A stretch of 64,000 nt of DNA, from contig CM049316.1 of NCBI GenBank assembly GCA_026874595.1, forward strand, positions 76,828,676 to 76,892,675, read 5' to 3'. A program made the position numbers and the translations under genes. Each line of letters begins with the position of its first letter. Positions within the stretch are counted from its first letter, which is position 1. The notes under the pieces were generated by a model. That model ran no database searches, had not been told where the DNA came from, and was given only the letters and a program-made list of their open reading frames with translations. Shown here piece after piece: positions 34,711 to 48,949 of the stretch. The DNA is from Sipunculus nudus (Eukaryota > Annelida > Sipuncula > Golfingiida > Sipunculidae).

Positions 34711-37700
34711 TGAATACTAATGTAAAACCACTAATAGTAAAGTAACTGAAAATATTTGTTTGAAACAAGTGCTGGACCTTAGAAAATCAAACAAGGGCAG
34801 GCAGAATCACTATCACTGGACCTCTAACCAGCAAAAAGCTAATTGTAAATATGTATATATGCCCAGAAAAATCATGCCACCATTGTTATCCGAAAACTCA
34901 GTGAGGGTCAACCAAAGTCAAGGGTTAGATGCAGGGTTAATGGGTCTAAAAATCCATGAAAATTAAACACCATTTGGACAGGACTGAGAAGCAGGTTTTG
35001 TTTGCTTGGCTGAATGTTTGATTCTATTTTTAGTAACAACAGGGGCATTCTGATTAGCCCAAGTGGGGAGTCAACTCTTCACCTGAGAATGGCAATAATT
35101 TAACGACTAAAACAACTTTGTTTGCCTGATAGAAGATTTCTTACTGGGGCTTTGACAAACAATGAATAATTGATGCATTAACTCAAGGCCAATGATTGAT
35201 CATATTACGGATCAGGCAGTCAAATGATAGGCTAATTCAATTATCGCATTTACAGTCATCAACAATTATCTGAGGCTTGCTCATATGAACAACAAATAAT
35301 GTATTCATGATGTAGTAAGCACCTTTAAATTTTGCTTCAACACCACCTATTCTGCATCAAGTTTTTCATGTATTCAAAGATTATTCAAGTATTACTTAGA
35401 TGATGGGGTTTGCAAGAATTAAATTAAGAAACACATGAAAAAGGCAACAGTCTAAAATGAACTAACTAGTCCCTTGGCCCTTGAAGTTTTTGCTGATGAC
35501 CTGATGGCACGGGTAACTGAGACCTTATTGCACCTAAGGTAAACATGATCAGGGTGACCAGTCCTGTACAACTGAGCCAGATGCAGGAGATGTGTACGTC
35601 ATATATTGACTGTGTGTTAACAGGTATCTTTCCATGACGTTACAATAATCCTGAATGCTGAACCCCTACTTACAATGAGCATGTACCAAGGGGAAATTAC
35701 ACAAGGGTACATAAAAAAAAATATTACAGATCAAGGCCAACATGATAAAATATTTGTTTCCCTTTTTTTTGTAGCTAAATAGTCCTACTCTTGGAACAGT
35801 TGTTTTTATCATTAACACTGAGTGTCCTCATTGACTGCTACAAAAAGATTTACACATTACATATTTGAATAATTGCTTGTGATCTGATCAAAATGATTAA
35901 GCAGCTTTCTGTATAAATCTGGTATTATTTAAAGAGATTTCTTGATAGTTTTCCTAAAAATACAGTGTTTTCTAATTGATTCAGCTTTACAGATTATCTC
36001 ATTTTTTTTCTTAAAGAAGACTACAAAAAGCTCTAGTTTTGTATGAAATAGTCGATTGGTGTATCTAATACTTAGGACTTGCCAGCTGAAAGTTTTGGAT
36101 TTGGTAACCCACAGGTTTTACTGAATGTACATCAGAGCTTTAAGAATTCATTCTGAACCCAGTGAGCTTGGAAAAACAACATTCTGCAGAACATGGAAGA
36201 GCAAGCGGCTGGATGGTTTTTGTTTTTGTCTGATACATAAAGACAGTGCTGTGCGGGGTTAGACAGTTTACACAGCAGGCTGTTGTGGCATATCTTTCCC
36301 AGACTTATTTCCGTCTTGCTCACTGACACTTCTGCTCTAACAATATAAAACATCCCATAATACACACTGCTCTCACTGAGCACACACCTACACCACACAC
36401 CAGATATGTTTATAAACCTGGATCGACTTACAAGCTTAAATTTCACCAGAGCTTTTGAAACTTTCAATTTTCTTGGATGGCTATTTTATAGGGAGATATA
36501 TATATTTATTCTTATAATTTTTAGTTTTACAAAAATTCAGATACAATAAAGTGATTACTTTATTGCAGTGATTTTTTTTTTACGTAGTTGTGCATACTTT
36601 TTACAATTAGGAAGTGATCCTGATCTTGATGTTGACACGTAGTTATTTTTTATTGTATCCGGGGGGGGGGGGGGGGGGGGATTGGTTAGCTTGAGTCATT
36701 TTTGTTAGTATTGACACTTATTACTAGCGCAATGTTAGTACATGGCCAGTGTGCCTATTATGTAAACTCAGCTACATTTTCCACTTATTACTCCTCAACA
36801 GGTTTGAGCCAGTCTGGTATTGATAAAACCAGTTCCCTCCAGTCGCATTCCTGTCTGCTTCACGTTTATTCGTAAAATCAATACTCATCTTTTTTTCTAG
36901 CCTAGATGTCTGAATGCTGGCTTCTTCATTAGCTGACTGGCTTTGATATAGCAACCTTAACAGAAAACTAACATAATATAAGCTTGCCTTCTGGAGGCTC
37001 TCTCATCCAGCTGCCATGATTGTACTAGGGTTAACGCAGCCCTGTTTCAAAAGGGCACACTGTGATTAAAAGAGATAATTAACCTGAACAAATTTCTCTT
37101 GCTATCTGTCTGCAGTGGTTATTTATCCTCTAGAAGATGCAGCAAGACTGCTAAATCGTGTTTCCCAGAAACATTGACACGTGACTACAGCATGGGAATA
37201 AACTAAGTAGCCATGGCCATGATGGGTCATATTTTTAAAAGCATGCCATTCTTAGAAAATTGTTCCTGAAGTCTCCTTGCCTTAAGATTCAACTTTCCTG
37301 GTAATACAAAATCCTTCCTCCAGATGCCAGCAGTTGAACCGGTTCCTTTAAAACTGTTCAGCCTTGGAGGGAGATTTACAAAATCTTATCTTCTACCTGG
37401 TACCATCTCCACTTTTTTTAACTAAATAAATTCCTTTGCTGAAGACATCCATCTCACATATCTTTGAAAATCAAAAATACTTTTTGAAACAACCGACCAG
37501 AAAAAAAGAAGGTAATTCTAGGTATATACCAAAACAATCATAGCACTACCTGTGATAATCATGTACATTACAAATCATCCATGTGCCTCATGAAAAAAAA
37601 ACAAAAAAAAAATTGTTCCTGTTTAAAAGTTACAAAAACCTCAGATGACCTGAACCCTCCCAGGTCCACACCCATCCAGTGCATTTTCAATTTTATATTT

Positions 37701-38340
37701 ACCATATTACAATGGATAAATCCTCCGAACACCCCCCTCCCCCCCCCCCCCCCCCCAATTCCCTTGAACTGTACAATCTTTCCAAATGCCACCATCCTGA
37801 GTAAACCATTATCTCAACAAGAAAAAAAAGTTCAAATGATTCCAGATAAACTGTAATGGGTTCTTGCAGCTGTTATCCCCATGCTACACTCGTGTTTGTT
37901 TATAAACTTCACTTGTGAACATTAATAACATCACTTACGGCTAACAGACATACAGCATCAAACGATTAGCAGTGCCATTAAAAAAAATATATGCGAGTCG
38001 ACCAAAAAATGGCAATAAACTGCTGTTGGCCAAGCTATATGTCTGTTAATGATAGTAACCTCCTGGTATTTCCTCTGTCTCTCTGCTGGATCTGATTTTA
38101 CTAGTCAATACATGGGGTTTTAATTAACCACCACCTAGGGAACAAACTAAAATTACAAAATGATGGGTTGTAAAATGATGACACTTCAAGGCATATTACA
38201 CAGAACATTATGTAAATATTTTAACCCTTTGTTTGTTATAATATTCCTGTTAAAAACTCAAAACAGTTTATTCTGCCAAGTGACAGGATGACAACAAGAA
38301 TTAGATGTAGCATTAAATATTAAATATTAAATCCACACTG
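34711..38340. other. Upstream flank of SLC34: no gene recognised
   Basis: AT-rich sequence with a poly-G tract at 36661-36680 and a poly-C tract at about 37733-37756. The minus ORF 36132-36467 (111 residues, Cys/Ser-rich) has no recognised domain. The SLC34 promoter should lie somewhere in or beyond this stretch. Confidence 0.45.
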
Positions 38341-38357
38341 ATTAATTTGTTTACAAC

Positions 38358-38981
38358 TAGAATACGGGTAGTCGACAAGCGACTACATGTATCCACCAAA
38401 ATCAGAGTGGAACAGGTGAAGTGAGGCATGGATTGAGTGGCAAGGGGAAATAGAGAGAGGTGTGTTGCATATGAGCATTGATGTCTGCAGCATAAATGTG
38501 TACGTAGGTGGCACCACCTTCCAAAAAATCTAGAAAGCTAACCAAGATGTATAAACACGCAAAATTTTAGACAGATATGTCAAACCACTATTGAGATATG
38601 AGTGATTTTAGCTCACGGCAGACAAACAGACTGACGCTGTGCAAACATGGTTGCAGGTGGCGCCACTATTTTTTGTGTATGTTATAAAGCTATCCAAGTG
38701 CTACATTTGTACAAAATTTTCTTCCTTTGGTCAAACAGTTCCCGAGATATGTGGGTTTATGTGTGGAAACAGACGCACAAAAGGACGCTGGGCAGAGAGG
38801 AAAGGTCAGAGGTCAACGCAAATTGGTTAGGCACCAGTTCACATGAGACCCGATAATTGGTGTAAGTTTGGGAAAAATCCACCCAGTAGAGGAGTTCTCC
38901 AAAAACAAACGCTGCGGCATTGGCTGAACCCGGTGAAAAACATAGTATCCACAAAACTTCGTTTTGGCAGATACAACTATC
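38358..38981. mobile_element. Single copy of the AGGTGGCGCCACCT repeat family
   Basis: It begins about ACTAGAATACGGGTAGTCGA and carries the GATGTCTGCAGC lead, AGGTGGCACCACCT at about 38508, GCAGGTGGCGCCAC at about 38654, and AGGTCAGAGGTCAACGCAAA. It ends in CATAGTATCC..GATACAACTAT (38941-38980). The same blocks in the same order occur at 48.95-50.62 kb, so this is a dispersed element. No intact protein is encoded. Confidence 0.7.
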
Positions 38982-39118
38982 TAATTGAAAAAAAAAAAAA
39001 CATGGAAAACCAGATAGCTTGCCAGTTCAATTAATTCCCGAATTTACATTCGGATACAGAATGACATCAACACATTCTACATATTGACACAATCATGAGT
39101 TTTATATGATTTATACAG

Positions 39119-39260
39119 TGAAACATCTCCTTACTGACATTTCTGTGCTAAGGTATCTACTATTTACGGCCACTTGTGGGCATACCATTAAAAGAAGAAC
39201 TCCAGATCAATAACCTCCCTACTAAGAACACCCTGTCTTACAGGAAAATGTCCAGTCATG
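39119..39260. mobile_element. Diverged pogo/Tigger-like terminal sequence
   Basis: After TTTATA, CAGTGAAACATCTCCTTACT continues GACATTTCTGTGCTAAGG and TACGGCCACTT, a degraded version of the CAGT..ACCTCGCTTA..ACGACCACT type of end. It is similar in layout to 8051-8110. Confidence 0.3.
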
Positions 39261-42200
39261 CCAGTATCAGTAATTCAGAGGTTTACTCTATGTGTACAGC
39301 TCTGATCAGCATTTTATAAACTGCTGTTTTTACCTCTTTGTGGTCTGTTAAACCACAAAGTAAATTTAAAGATACCTTAAAAGTATTTGACAACACACCC
39401 ACACCTTCAAGATACATCTACTATGGATTTATAAACAAGTAGTTATTGAACATTAAAGACTTAACCAACTCCTACTTCAATAACTTGTTGTTGTCCAAAC
39501 ATTATGAGTAGAAATTTGACCGAAGCCGGTTAATTTGAAAGAGTTCCTGAACAAACAAAAAGGATGAGTGGCTTAATTCCTCCTGGATTCCTCCTAGATA
39601 TAAAACTATTGAGCTAACTTGCATTTAATATCATTTTATTAAAGTTCAACAAGTAGGCTTTTGCTTTTTGAGGTTTTCAATAGATAATACTCTCCTTTGC
39701 ATTGTTTAGGAAGTTCTTGCCGAAGTTGCAGGATATCAAAACCAGGGCTGCCACTGGGCCAAGAATTAGACCGTCACATGTTTGAAACTTGAGTTGGATG
39801 TAAAAAGGGGGACACTACGCTCTCATTGGGCTTAGTACAATTCCCAAAAACCCAGACTCGTGCTATACAGAGCAGAGGTTATACTGAAGGAGATATAGAA
39901 TGACAATGCCATAATACCCTTGTCTGAAGAGTGTACACACTTTAGTACAAGACTGCCCACTCTATAAACGCTCTTACATTTAAATATGAATACTTTCGTA
40001 AACAAGACATGCCCATCTTTCTACACAAATGACACATGTATATTTATTATTATCCATCTCACCTGCTGACTGGGATACTGTAATGACTTCTAAAACACCT
40101 GTCACCTTCCGTTTAACACACAGTGGTCTTGTCACTGATCAGTTACAATATCCAAATCATCCGTTACTTCTGGTAAATGCAAACAGACTGTTGTAACCCT
40201 CGCCCCTCTTACTCATTTTGAATGGTCCAGTATCTGAATCAAGATCCTAGTAATCATAACACTGTGACATTTGATACAGGCCAGTATCAGTTATGATACA
40301 TAAAATGACAGGTGATAAGTCAGATGAATGATAATCAACAAACCTTAACATACCTGTAAATATACCCAACAACAGTTGAAATTCACTTTCCAGGTGAGAT
40401 AAGCTCATGAATCAATTGACTGATTGCATCTTGATGGCAGGTTTTTCTCTTTTTGAGTTACATTGTGTCAACATAAAATATGCCATAAATAAAGTATTGG
40501 ATTTATCAACTGGTGATTAATTTGGAAGCAAAGGTAGCACAAGATATGCTGTGAAAACATACCCTTTGATCACAACGTACTTGCTTACGACCTACAAGAT
40601 GTTATGACCACTTATCTGCTATTGGACTGGGCCCTTCACGAATCAGGGGACATGACCTTTGACCTTGTGGCCTCTATGCTGCTAATAATAACAAAACGAT
40701 TTGATGGTAACTGGTATATTCCCTAATGCTCACACAAAACAGTAGAGATTACTACAACATATATCTCCCACAGGTACATCAGTACTGATTAAAGCAATAA
40801 AACTTACTGCACCCTGGCTTTAACCAAAATTTCTTTCTCTAAGAAGTGGAACATAATTCTCCTTTAATTAACCAATTACTGTTCTTAAGATCACTAAAGG
40901 GCACTCAAAATTGGCATGTAACTGTCCTCCATACAGCTCTATTATTTGGGTCAAACAAACTGTTAATTTCTTTTCAGATCTTAAGATTCATCAAACCCTC
41001 TGCATAGCAGGGCTCAATATCAATGGTTAACCGCTTTCCCAGGGCAAGTGAAAGTTCCAGGAAATAGCAAGAGCGCAACTTAGAATCATCTCCTACTTGC
41101 CAGACTGGGCAAGTGGGTCCAACAAAAACCTTTATCCAAAGGCTTGAAAAAAGATGTTTGTGTTCTTAAAAACAATGATTTTTGTAAGGCAAGTAAAAAT
41201 TAACATAGGGCAAGTATAAAAATATGAAATCAATTAACAAGTTTGGTTAAAAACTTTACAAATGATTCCTTAAAATACATTGTTATTAAAACACTCTTTT
41301 TCAGAAGTCCAATCAGTAGCTGAACAGAATGACCCCTGCTGTTTAGGATGTACTTAACCTGTTGACCAGTCCACTCTGTTAGTGTTTATTCGAGCTTGGA
41401 AGTCTTACATGGTTCAGCAACCAGTAGATACAGGTATGTTTTCAAATTAAAGCCAGGGCGAGGGTAAAAATGATGGTTTCAACTGACAGAGCAATGGGAA
41501 ACCGAATCTGATGAGGAAAAGTAACCTAATAATAGGAATATCCATAAATGAACTTGACATATCACATACATCATTGATCAATCTAAGCATCAATCAAATT
41601 TGTGTTCCAATTCTAACAAACTGGAAATTTTTGAAATGCAAAAAAAAAGATGACATGCATACCAGACAACAATTTACAAGATAAAAGTTAAATTTATTAA
41701 ATTTTGACAATAATTAATGACTGTTGACCAAGTTGTTTAGGATAAACAACACATCAATCTTGAATCCTACACTCATGACATGAACAGTTAACTCACATGG
41801 GACATACACAGGTCAAATAAAGGGACTGTTAATCAGATGGTTAAGATAACCCTTGTACAATTTGTACAAGTTTTGTACATAATTTTATCTTAACCTTAGC
41901 TCACATTCCACTGATCAGCTTTTATCAAAGTTATTAGTACACTTAAATTGTTGACATCAGGGGTCATTTGGTGCAGAAATAGGTAGAGTCTACCTTAACA
42001 GTTCACAGATGGGCATTGCTCAAATTTTTATAGTTCTCTAATGTTACTAAATTTAAATTTAATGTTGCAAAAACATCAAGTGCACCACAAATGTGCATAA
42101 AACGCCCGTCGTGTATCTGGTGACCTCTGACCTCATTAAATATGTGATAAATTTGATGAGGATGTAAATCAGGTGTCTAGTGGTTAATATGTATGAGTTT

Positions 42201-45200
42201 CATGAAAATCCATCAGATTTTTCGTAAGTCACCAAGTTGCCTCTAAAGTGTGGTGACCAGTGACCTTATTAAATATGCCAGGATATTGCCCTTAATCAAA
42301 CTTGGGTGAGATAATCTGTTGGTAAGTACTTATGGTGAGTTTCACAAAAATCCTGCAGAAGTCCTGCTGTGTGCTCAACCTTTGAATCATAAACTAGGGG
42401 TTGTAACAGCAATGATCCCACTGGCCCAGTGTTTATATTTACAGCTACAGCTACAGAGCTGTTATTTCAAATGCCGTATTGTCCACAATGTCCAGTGGTC
42501 CTGTATTTGTACATCAAAAGATGAAATAATAATAAAGAACATCCCTGGACAAAGATTGTATCCATCGATATCCTTAACATTGTAATTTATACACACTTAA
42601 TGCCCAGTTTTTCTTTTTATTTTTGCAGTCCTACACATCATTTGGATGTCAGGGATAAATCAATTGCACTGGTTCTTCTATGTACTATAGCGTTGGGGTA
42701 AATAGAGAATAATTTTACCAAATACTGTTTATAACATTTAATATTACTAAGTTTTATATATTTATATTATTGGAGCAAAATTACAACAATCAAATCAAGT
42801 TATAAAATATAAATACAGAATTTATCCGGTATTTTAAGTTTCATTAAAAAGGGCTTGGCCAATAAATTATTTCATTTTCTAATTTAAATTACAGCTAAAA
42901 GAAAATTAACAAGTTGGGGCTGACAACTGGAATTGGCCAAAAGTTGCAAAAATCATTTACCCTAGGTGAATATATGTGTAAAGGCAGGGTTTTACTACCA
43001 GGTGATTATGATAATAACAAGCGGCCATGAAACCAACACCCTCCTCCCTGCGTCTGCTGCCCCAGTCTGACAGCTAAACATAGCCACCAAGTGTGTGCCA
43101 CTTTCCTACCCACTTGCTGTGGTGTACTGCACTGGAGAACCTGCCTGTACACACTGTACCGATATAAAAATACTATTGATGTTGAAGGTATGTCAGATAC
43201 TCATGTGAACCCCCTGTTCTACATGAAAACCTATAAACTCAAATACAGCACCCCCAAATCACAGACTTGTTGACAAATTATATCTGTCATGTTGCTAAAA
43301 TACTGGTATTCACTTTTCTTTGTTAATTTATCATCCAAAATATACAAACTCAATACACTCAATAACTACTGTATTCATGCATTCTGTACTTTTAATCAAT
43401 GAACCCATCAATATAAATAATTATGAATTATATATGCATTTTTATGATGACAATTATAAAGAAATGCAGCAGATTGATCAACACCTTAAGTATCTCTTGA
43501 TATTACTTCAATAATATATAATTTATTGGTCATGTTTTTTTAACAGAGGAAATCTATTTGCCATTTAAACAACGCATAAAGCATTAATGTGTCTTTCTAA
43601 TTATGCCTCTTCAACTGGTACACTTTTGATGATTGACAAAACTGCTGATTCAGCAGATTATCTTTCTTTGATGTGTACATTCATCATCTGTGTAGGTAAT
43701 CCTACCCAGTCATGCTCACTCTGCCATATGACCATAAATGACAGCATCATTGCTTTAGAGCCAGGATGACGCCAGCCTCCTGCAAAATCAATCAGATATA
43801 TCAGGTGAGCGGTGAATCTATTAAATAATAAAGGAATAAATCTGGTTTTGTAAATAATCCAGTAAAAACAGCATGAGATGCAGCAGGCTCACATACCAGC
43901 CATACCAGACTTGGCTGAGAGCAGTGTAACATCATCAGCTCAAAGCATCCACAGAGCTTCAAGTTCAACTGTCTCCCTGCCTCAGCATCTAAGTTCATGC
44001 CTCAGCTTTCCTCAACAAAAGGTCAATATAAAATAATTCTGTCTGGGTTAAATTCTAAACCAAGTATTGTAACAGCCTTGCTGACTAATGTAAAGCTTGA
44101 TACAGTCTGATGGTGTTACACATTCCTCTCAGATTTTCAAAATTCATATCATTTTTAAATCAGATATTTTTAAATAAAATTTACCTGTACATTTTTTGAC
44201 AAAATGATAAAGTTGATCCTGGTGTGGTTTTCTGATTTGAAATAAATATAAATAATAAAATATATGAATATACATCCTTTTCTTGTCAGTCATGTAAATG
44301 TGATGCAGCAATTAGCATCCCTGACTCAGTTTTTAAACTTGGAACAGTTTATTCCATCTGTCATTAGTCAACTTTCTTTAAGGATGAATAACCTTGTTCA
44401 TATAATTATAAACCATGAGAAATAAATTGGTTTTGAATAATGCTAAATTTAATCATATTTTTTATAAATTTAATTAATATGGTTTCAAGTTAATAATCTT
44501 TATATTTATCTTATCGGTATGAATCCTGACGCATGTTTACTGACTAAGGGGTTACGACCTTTACCTTCACGATACCTTACATCCTCCCACACACTTTACC
44601 GACCTGCCTCTGGCACCGGTCAAGGTAAGCTACCAAGATAACACCAACATGATAACAACTACCATGACCTGTTGTTTACATGAGAAGCCTAGTCACTGGT
44701 CAAAATGGTCAATATAAACACAGGGTGGTCAGCAGGCAGCATGAGGGAATTGACCAGTCACCTTTCACAACAAATTATCAGACACTTGCAGTCACATTGC
44801 TCAAATAATATTTATTAATATGGTAGATGGAAATTAAATTGTAAGTTCCATCTATCATGGGGTAGTCACATTAAGCAGCTTGTTTGCACCAAATGCCCCA
44901 AAGTTTACACAGACAGTGACATTGCACTAACCAAGAGGGCCATACTGACCTGAGAGAATTTCTTTTACTTCACTGACCCTGTCTACAGAGGCCAAATATC
45001 AGTGTTTGGGTCCATTTATAAACATAAAAGATCATATTTTGTTTATTTATAGATATATTCCCTCGACAAAACGAGCCGTCCCTGTTCAGTTGATGAAAAT
45101 ACATGTACACCAGAAAACCTTATAATGCAATGTGCATACTCCATGAAATCTAGGACAATCTATGGCAGATTGGAAAATATAGTTTTCTTGTGTTAAGTGT

Positions 45201-45254
45201 ATATAAAGCAGTCACCACAGTCAGTTCTCCTAGCTAACTGGGTGGCCAGTACCT
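39261..45254. other. Intergenic, mostly unique-looking AT-rich sequence
   Basis: No exon-like ORF was recognised. Small repeat relics are present: a (G)GGCAAGT/ACTTGCC cluster at 41041-41220 and a GTGACC.CTGACCTCATTAAATATG relic at about 42118-42290. Confidence 0.45.
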
Positions 45255-45911
45255 AGATTTAAAAATATTCAATTAATAGGGTATAATGTAAATTGTCCCA
45301 TGGGTGTACTTGGTCTGCCATTCTGGCAATAGCTATTCATTGTAAAAACTGTTAACCTTCTCTTACAATAATAGGTAAATAAACATCCACTAGGTCAGGA
45401 TTAATTGAATGATGTATTAATCATACAAAGATTGTTATATTAGAAAACCAAAGCTATATTTTTTTTATAAGGTGATATGGGGATATCTGGTTTAATTTGC
45501 AACAGGAAATCAACATATTTTTTTTTTGTATTCACAGCTAGTAAGGTATATATTGTAATCAGGCAGTCAGTTACTTGAAGATTAGAATGAATTAGATCAA
45601 GTTTTTTATAGGGCCCTAGGGTCAGATGAAGTTAACTTATCTTTTATAATTAAAAAATAGGTTTAGTACACAGGTAGCTAGGTACCAGGTGTGCATTAAT
45701 ATAACAGGTTGCATGTGTATTATAGATTTGTTAAAATTTAAGGATTAGTAACAATTTTTGTTCTATTGAAGTGTTTTGCTCGCAGAGATTATATCTCACC
45801 TGTGCCAGATTGTCTCCTGTTTTTTCATCCATTTTTAAAAATGTTTCTGTGCCTGTACTTTTTTTGATTCAATAAAAAAAAAAAAAAAAAAAAAAAAGAT
45901 TTAAAAATATT
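45255..45911 (+). mobile_element. Retroposed transcript fragment with poly(A) tail and 15-bp target-site duplication
   Basis: AGATTTAAAAATATT occurs at 45255-45269 and again at 45897-45911. The 627-bp insert ends AATAAA merging into about 24 A's, immediately before the second copy. This is the signature of LINE-mediated retroposition of a polyadenylated RNA. The insert has no ORF of note and looks like a 5'-truncated mRNA 3' UTR or a SINE-like element. Confidence 0.8.
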
Positions 45912-48900
45912 GCCAACACAGACATTCTTTAATATCAATATTTGTGTAAAATGTATAAATACATACAGAAAATAATAATGAATGTCTGACTGAAAATACA
46001 AGTGTCAGACCAGCGAGCCCTTTACAATTTCAACCCCTGTATGAAACACTTAAAAATAACTTTTTCTGAACGGTTAACATTTATTTAACCCAGAGACTGG
46101 TCTTCTAAAAGATCCAGGATCCCAGAGGATCACAAGCCTCAGTGGTTATATTATTTTACATTATATCCGTCTCTATCTTCTGTTGCAGTATTAGGAATGT
46201 GGAGACAGGCTGGGCTGTCAGTCAGTCAGTTCATGGATATTGATGCTACTGCAGTTGCTACATGCTGAAGGAGAGCTGTTACAGGAGCTGCGAGCAAGGC
46301 CCGGCCCTGACTCTGCTGGTCTGATGTCTCATAACGGTTGATCAAAGCTTCAGTTGCTGCTTCCTGACCTGTCACTGACTGTTTGAGAATTTTACTGCTC
46401 TCCTAAATGCCAAAGCCAAATGTCCTCCCAACTCAACAACCCTGGAACTATACTACTGATTAAGACAGCATCTTTAAGAACGGACCAGCGACTGTCAAAA
46501 TTTATTGGACCCTTAGTTGGATTCATTTTACAGCTTGAAAATAAACAGTAGAAAAAATTTAATTTTTTTTTTGCTGTTGATAATTTCGTTCATGGATGAT
46601 TTGCTTATCAAAGAGACAGAAAAGAAGCAGATAGCTTTAATGTGAATGATAATCAGTCACAATTACTGGAAATATAAGGGTTACCGGTACTAGTATATCA
46701 AAATAAGTGACACATGTAATTGTAAATTCTATCCTATGAGTAAACCTTCACTGACTCACTTCTTGCATCATGAATATTCTTTGGTGCATCAGGGTTAAAA
46801 AGCTCAAAAGGTAAACAGCATGGATCCTTCAGAGTTGGATCTAGGTTCATCATTTGCACCTTTTTTTAAGAAAACGGATCTAAAGAAAAAAAGTCTGCAT
46901 TTTAATAATAATAATAAGGAAATTTTTCACATAATATATCCTTAAACTTTAAAGACAGAACACTTCCCTTGCAAATTGTGTTTTGAAATTATTAATATCA
47001 CAGTTATTAACTGCCCTCTGATTACTCAGCTCATTCTCTTGGGGCATTGTTTTTATCCATGACTGTCACTTAACCAGTGGAAATTTATAGGGTCTCAGGA
47101 AGTCCTGTACAAGCATGAATTTTTTTTCAATATCATTAAAAATTCATGTCCCTTGTAATCATTTTTGAATATTCAGGATCTGTTCTTCATCCAATATTAC
47201 ACCATGTCTTCAACTCTGGTAACAGTCATTATGTACTAAACTTGCATATTACTTGTCATCAACACAATTTTATTTTCAAGAAGTAACACAAGTTGAACCT
47301 TTTCTTCAACCAAACTGTAAATCCAAGGCCAGCTGAGGATATATAATGCTGTCCATCTACAGTTTTATCATGATTGATAAAAATATGAATGAGTATGACC
47401 AACTCTACAGACAAGTAGATGACAAAAATCAATACTTTGTAACACCGTAAAGTGATGAACGAGCGACTCATTATGGAACCACTTATTTATGTTTTATTTC
47501 AGACATGAAGCAGTAAGATTATCAACTACTCCTGTCACACCTCGGCTGCTCGATCATTATTTACTTAAAAATCACCTGCCCAAGTAACAGCAGTGGTGTG
47601 ATATTGCTATAGCAAACAATAAGCTCTCCTTCCCGCATGTATATTGACATCAGCTCATATATATACAGCCATGAAGCCACTTAAGGGTGTGGTGCTGTGG
47701 AATGACAAATGTATCTGTCGTGCAGAACCGTTATACAGAATACTGACAATGAAGCAACATGAAACAAAGACTTTCCCCTCTAAGTGTAATAGTAGCAACT
47801 TCAGTAGGTTCACTTGTGGGACCATCATACATATTTTCACTAAGTGGAAATCCACAGAAAAAAAAAACAACTTAAAAAAGAACAGTTGAAAGCCTGAGCA
47901 GGGTCGAAAAGCACAGTGAGCTGCTGGCTGTACATTTAAACTATGTAAGTCCATGGCTGATGCCGGAGTGATATATATACCTCAAAAGTCGAAGCAGTCC
48001 TTTGTTTTCTTTAAACAAAAAAAAAACATACTTAGTTTACAGTAATATTTTACACAAAACAGTGCTTTGAAGGCGACAACCGAAATAATTTATGTCAGTG
48101 ATCCAAACTTAAATGTAGCATTTCTAATATAAATCTAGTATAAAAATATGCTGATTTACCCGATTTGAATCTGCCATTCCTTTTTTATTTTATGATAAAG
48201 ATAGCTTTGTTTAACATGAGATGGATTCCTTATTCATATGAAAGTTCATTAACATATCACTTAACCAACATAATGTGGTTGGCTTCATATTTGCGGGTTT
48301 AAATATTTGCAAATACTAATTTCTTGTGTTTGTCCTGTCACAAGACCCTGCATCACACAATTCAAGATGGTACTTAAGTACTACTTTGTACTTAATAAAA
48401 AAAGTAATTTTACCAAACTGGTTGGAAACACAACTTTTTGTCAATGCCAAATATGTTTCTAAGCAAGTGGAGTGGTCCGCCAGCAAATGTACAATGTAGA
48501 CTAAGAGCACATAGGCCATGAAGAGCAATGCCAACTGTTCAAATTTGACAGCTCACAAAGGATTTTTGGATGGTACATGCAAAAAAAATAATCAAAATGA
48601 ATCAATTCACAGGTTAATAATAAATTACAATTTACTTGAGGGTTTGCAATTCAATGCATGGATTCTTCCATGTACTGTTACACTCCTTCTTACTGTCCAT
48701 TTTTTTTCTTCTGAATAACTTGTTTATCCACAACCTGACTTAACCTTAATTGATTCATTATTAGGCCCTGCCATACATTGAGTCTGATAGCAATACAGTG
48801 AGTTTCTACAATATAAGCCCCCGACTACACCACTCAATGTCCTTGTAACAAGTGTCAACAAGTGTTACAATTACATGTGACAGTGTGTCACTGTTCAATG

Positions 48901-48949
48901 CTGGTCGTTTAAATTTAACAAAATGTAACAAAATGCAGTCCCTTGAGTC
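45912..48949. other. Intergenic, nothing recognised
   Basis: AT-rich DNA with short unsupported ORFs on both strands (for example 47644-47889 plus and 47655-47954 minus, mutually overlapping). I see no repeat family. Confidence 0.45.

Noticed and set aside
36132-36467. 111-codon minus-strand ORF upstream of SLC34
   Set aside because: No domain, no convincing splice borders, composition like the surrounding AT-rich DNA.
38988-39002. A-run after the 38-kb repeat as a retroposon tail
   Set aside because: The element's hairpin end precedes it, and I could not find a target-site duplication to match.
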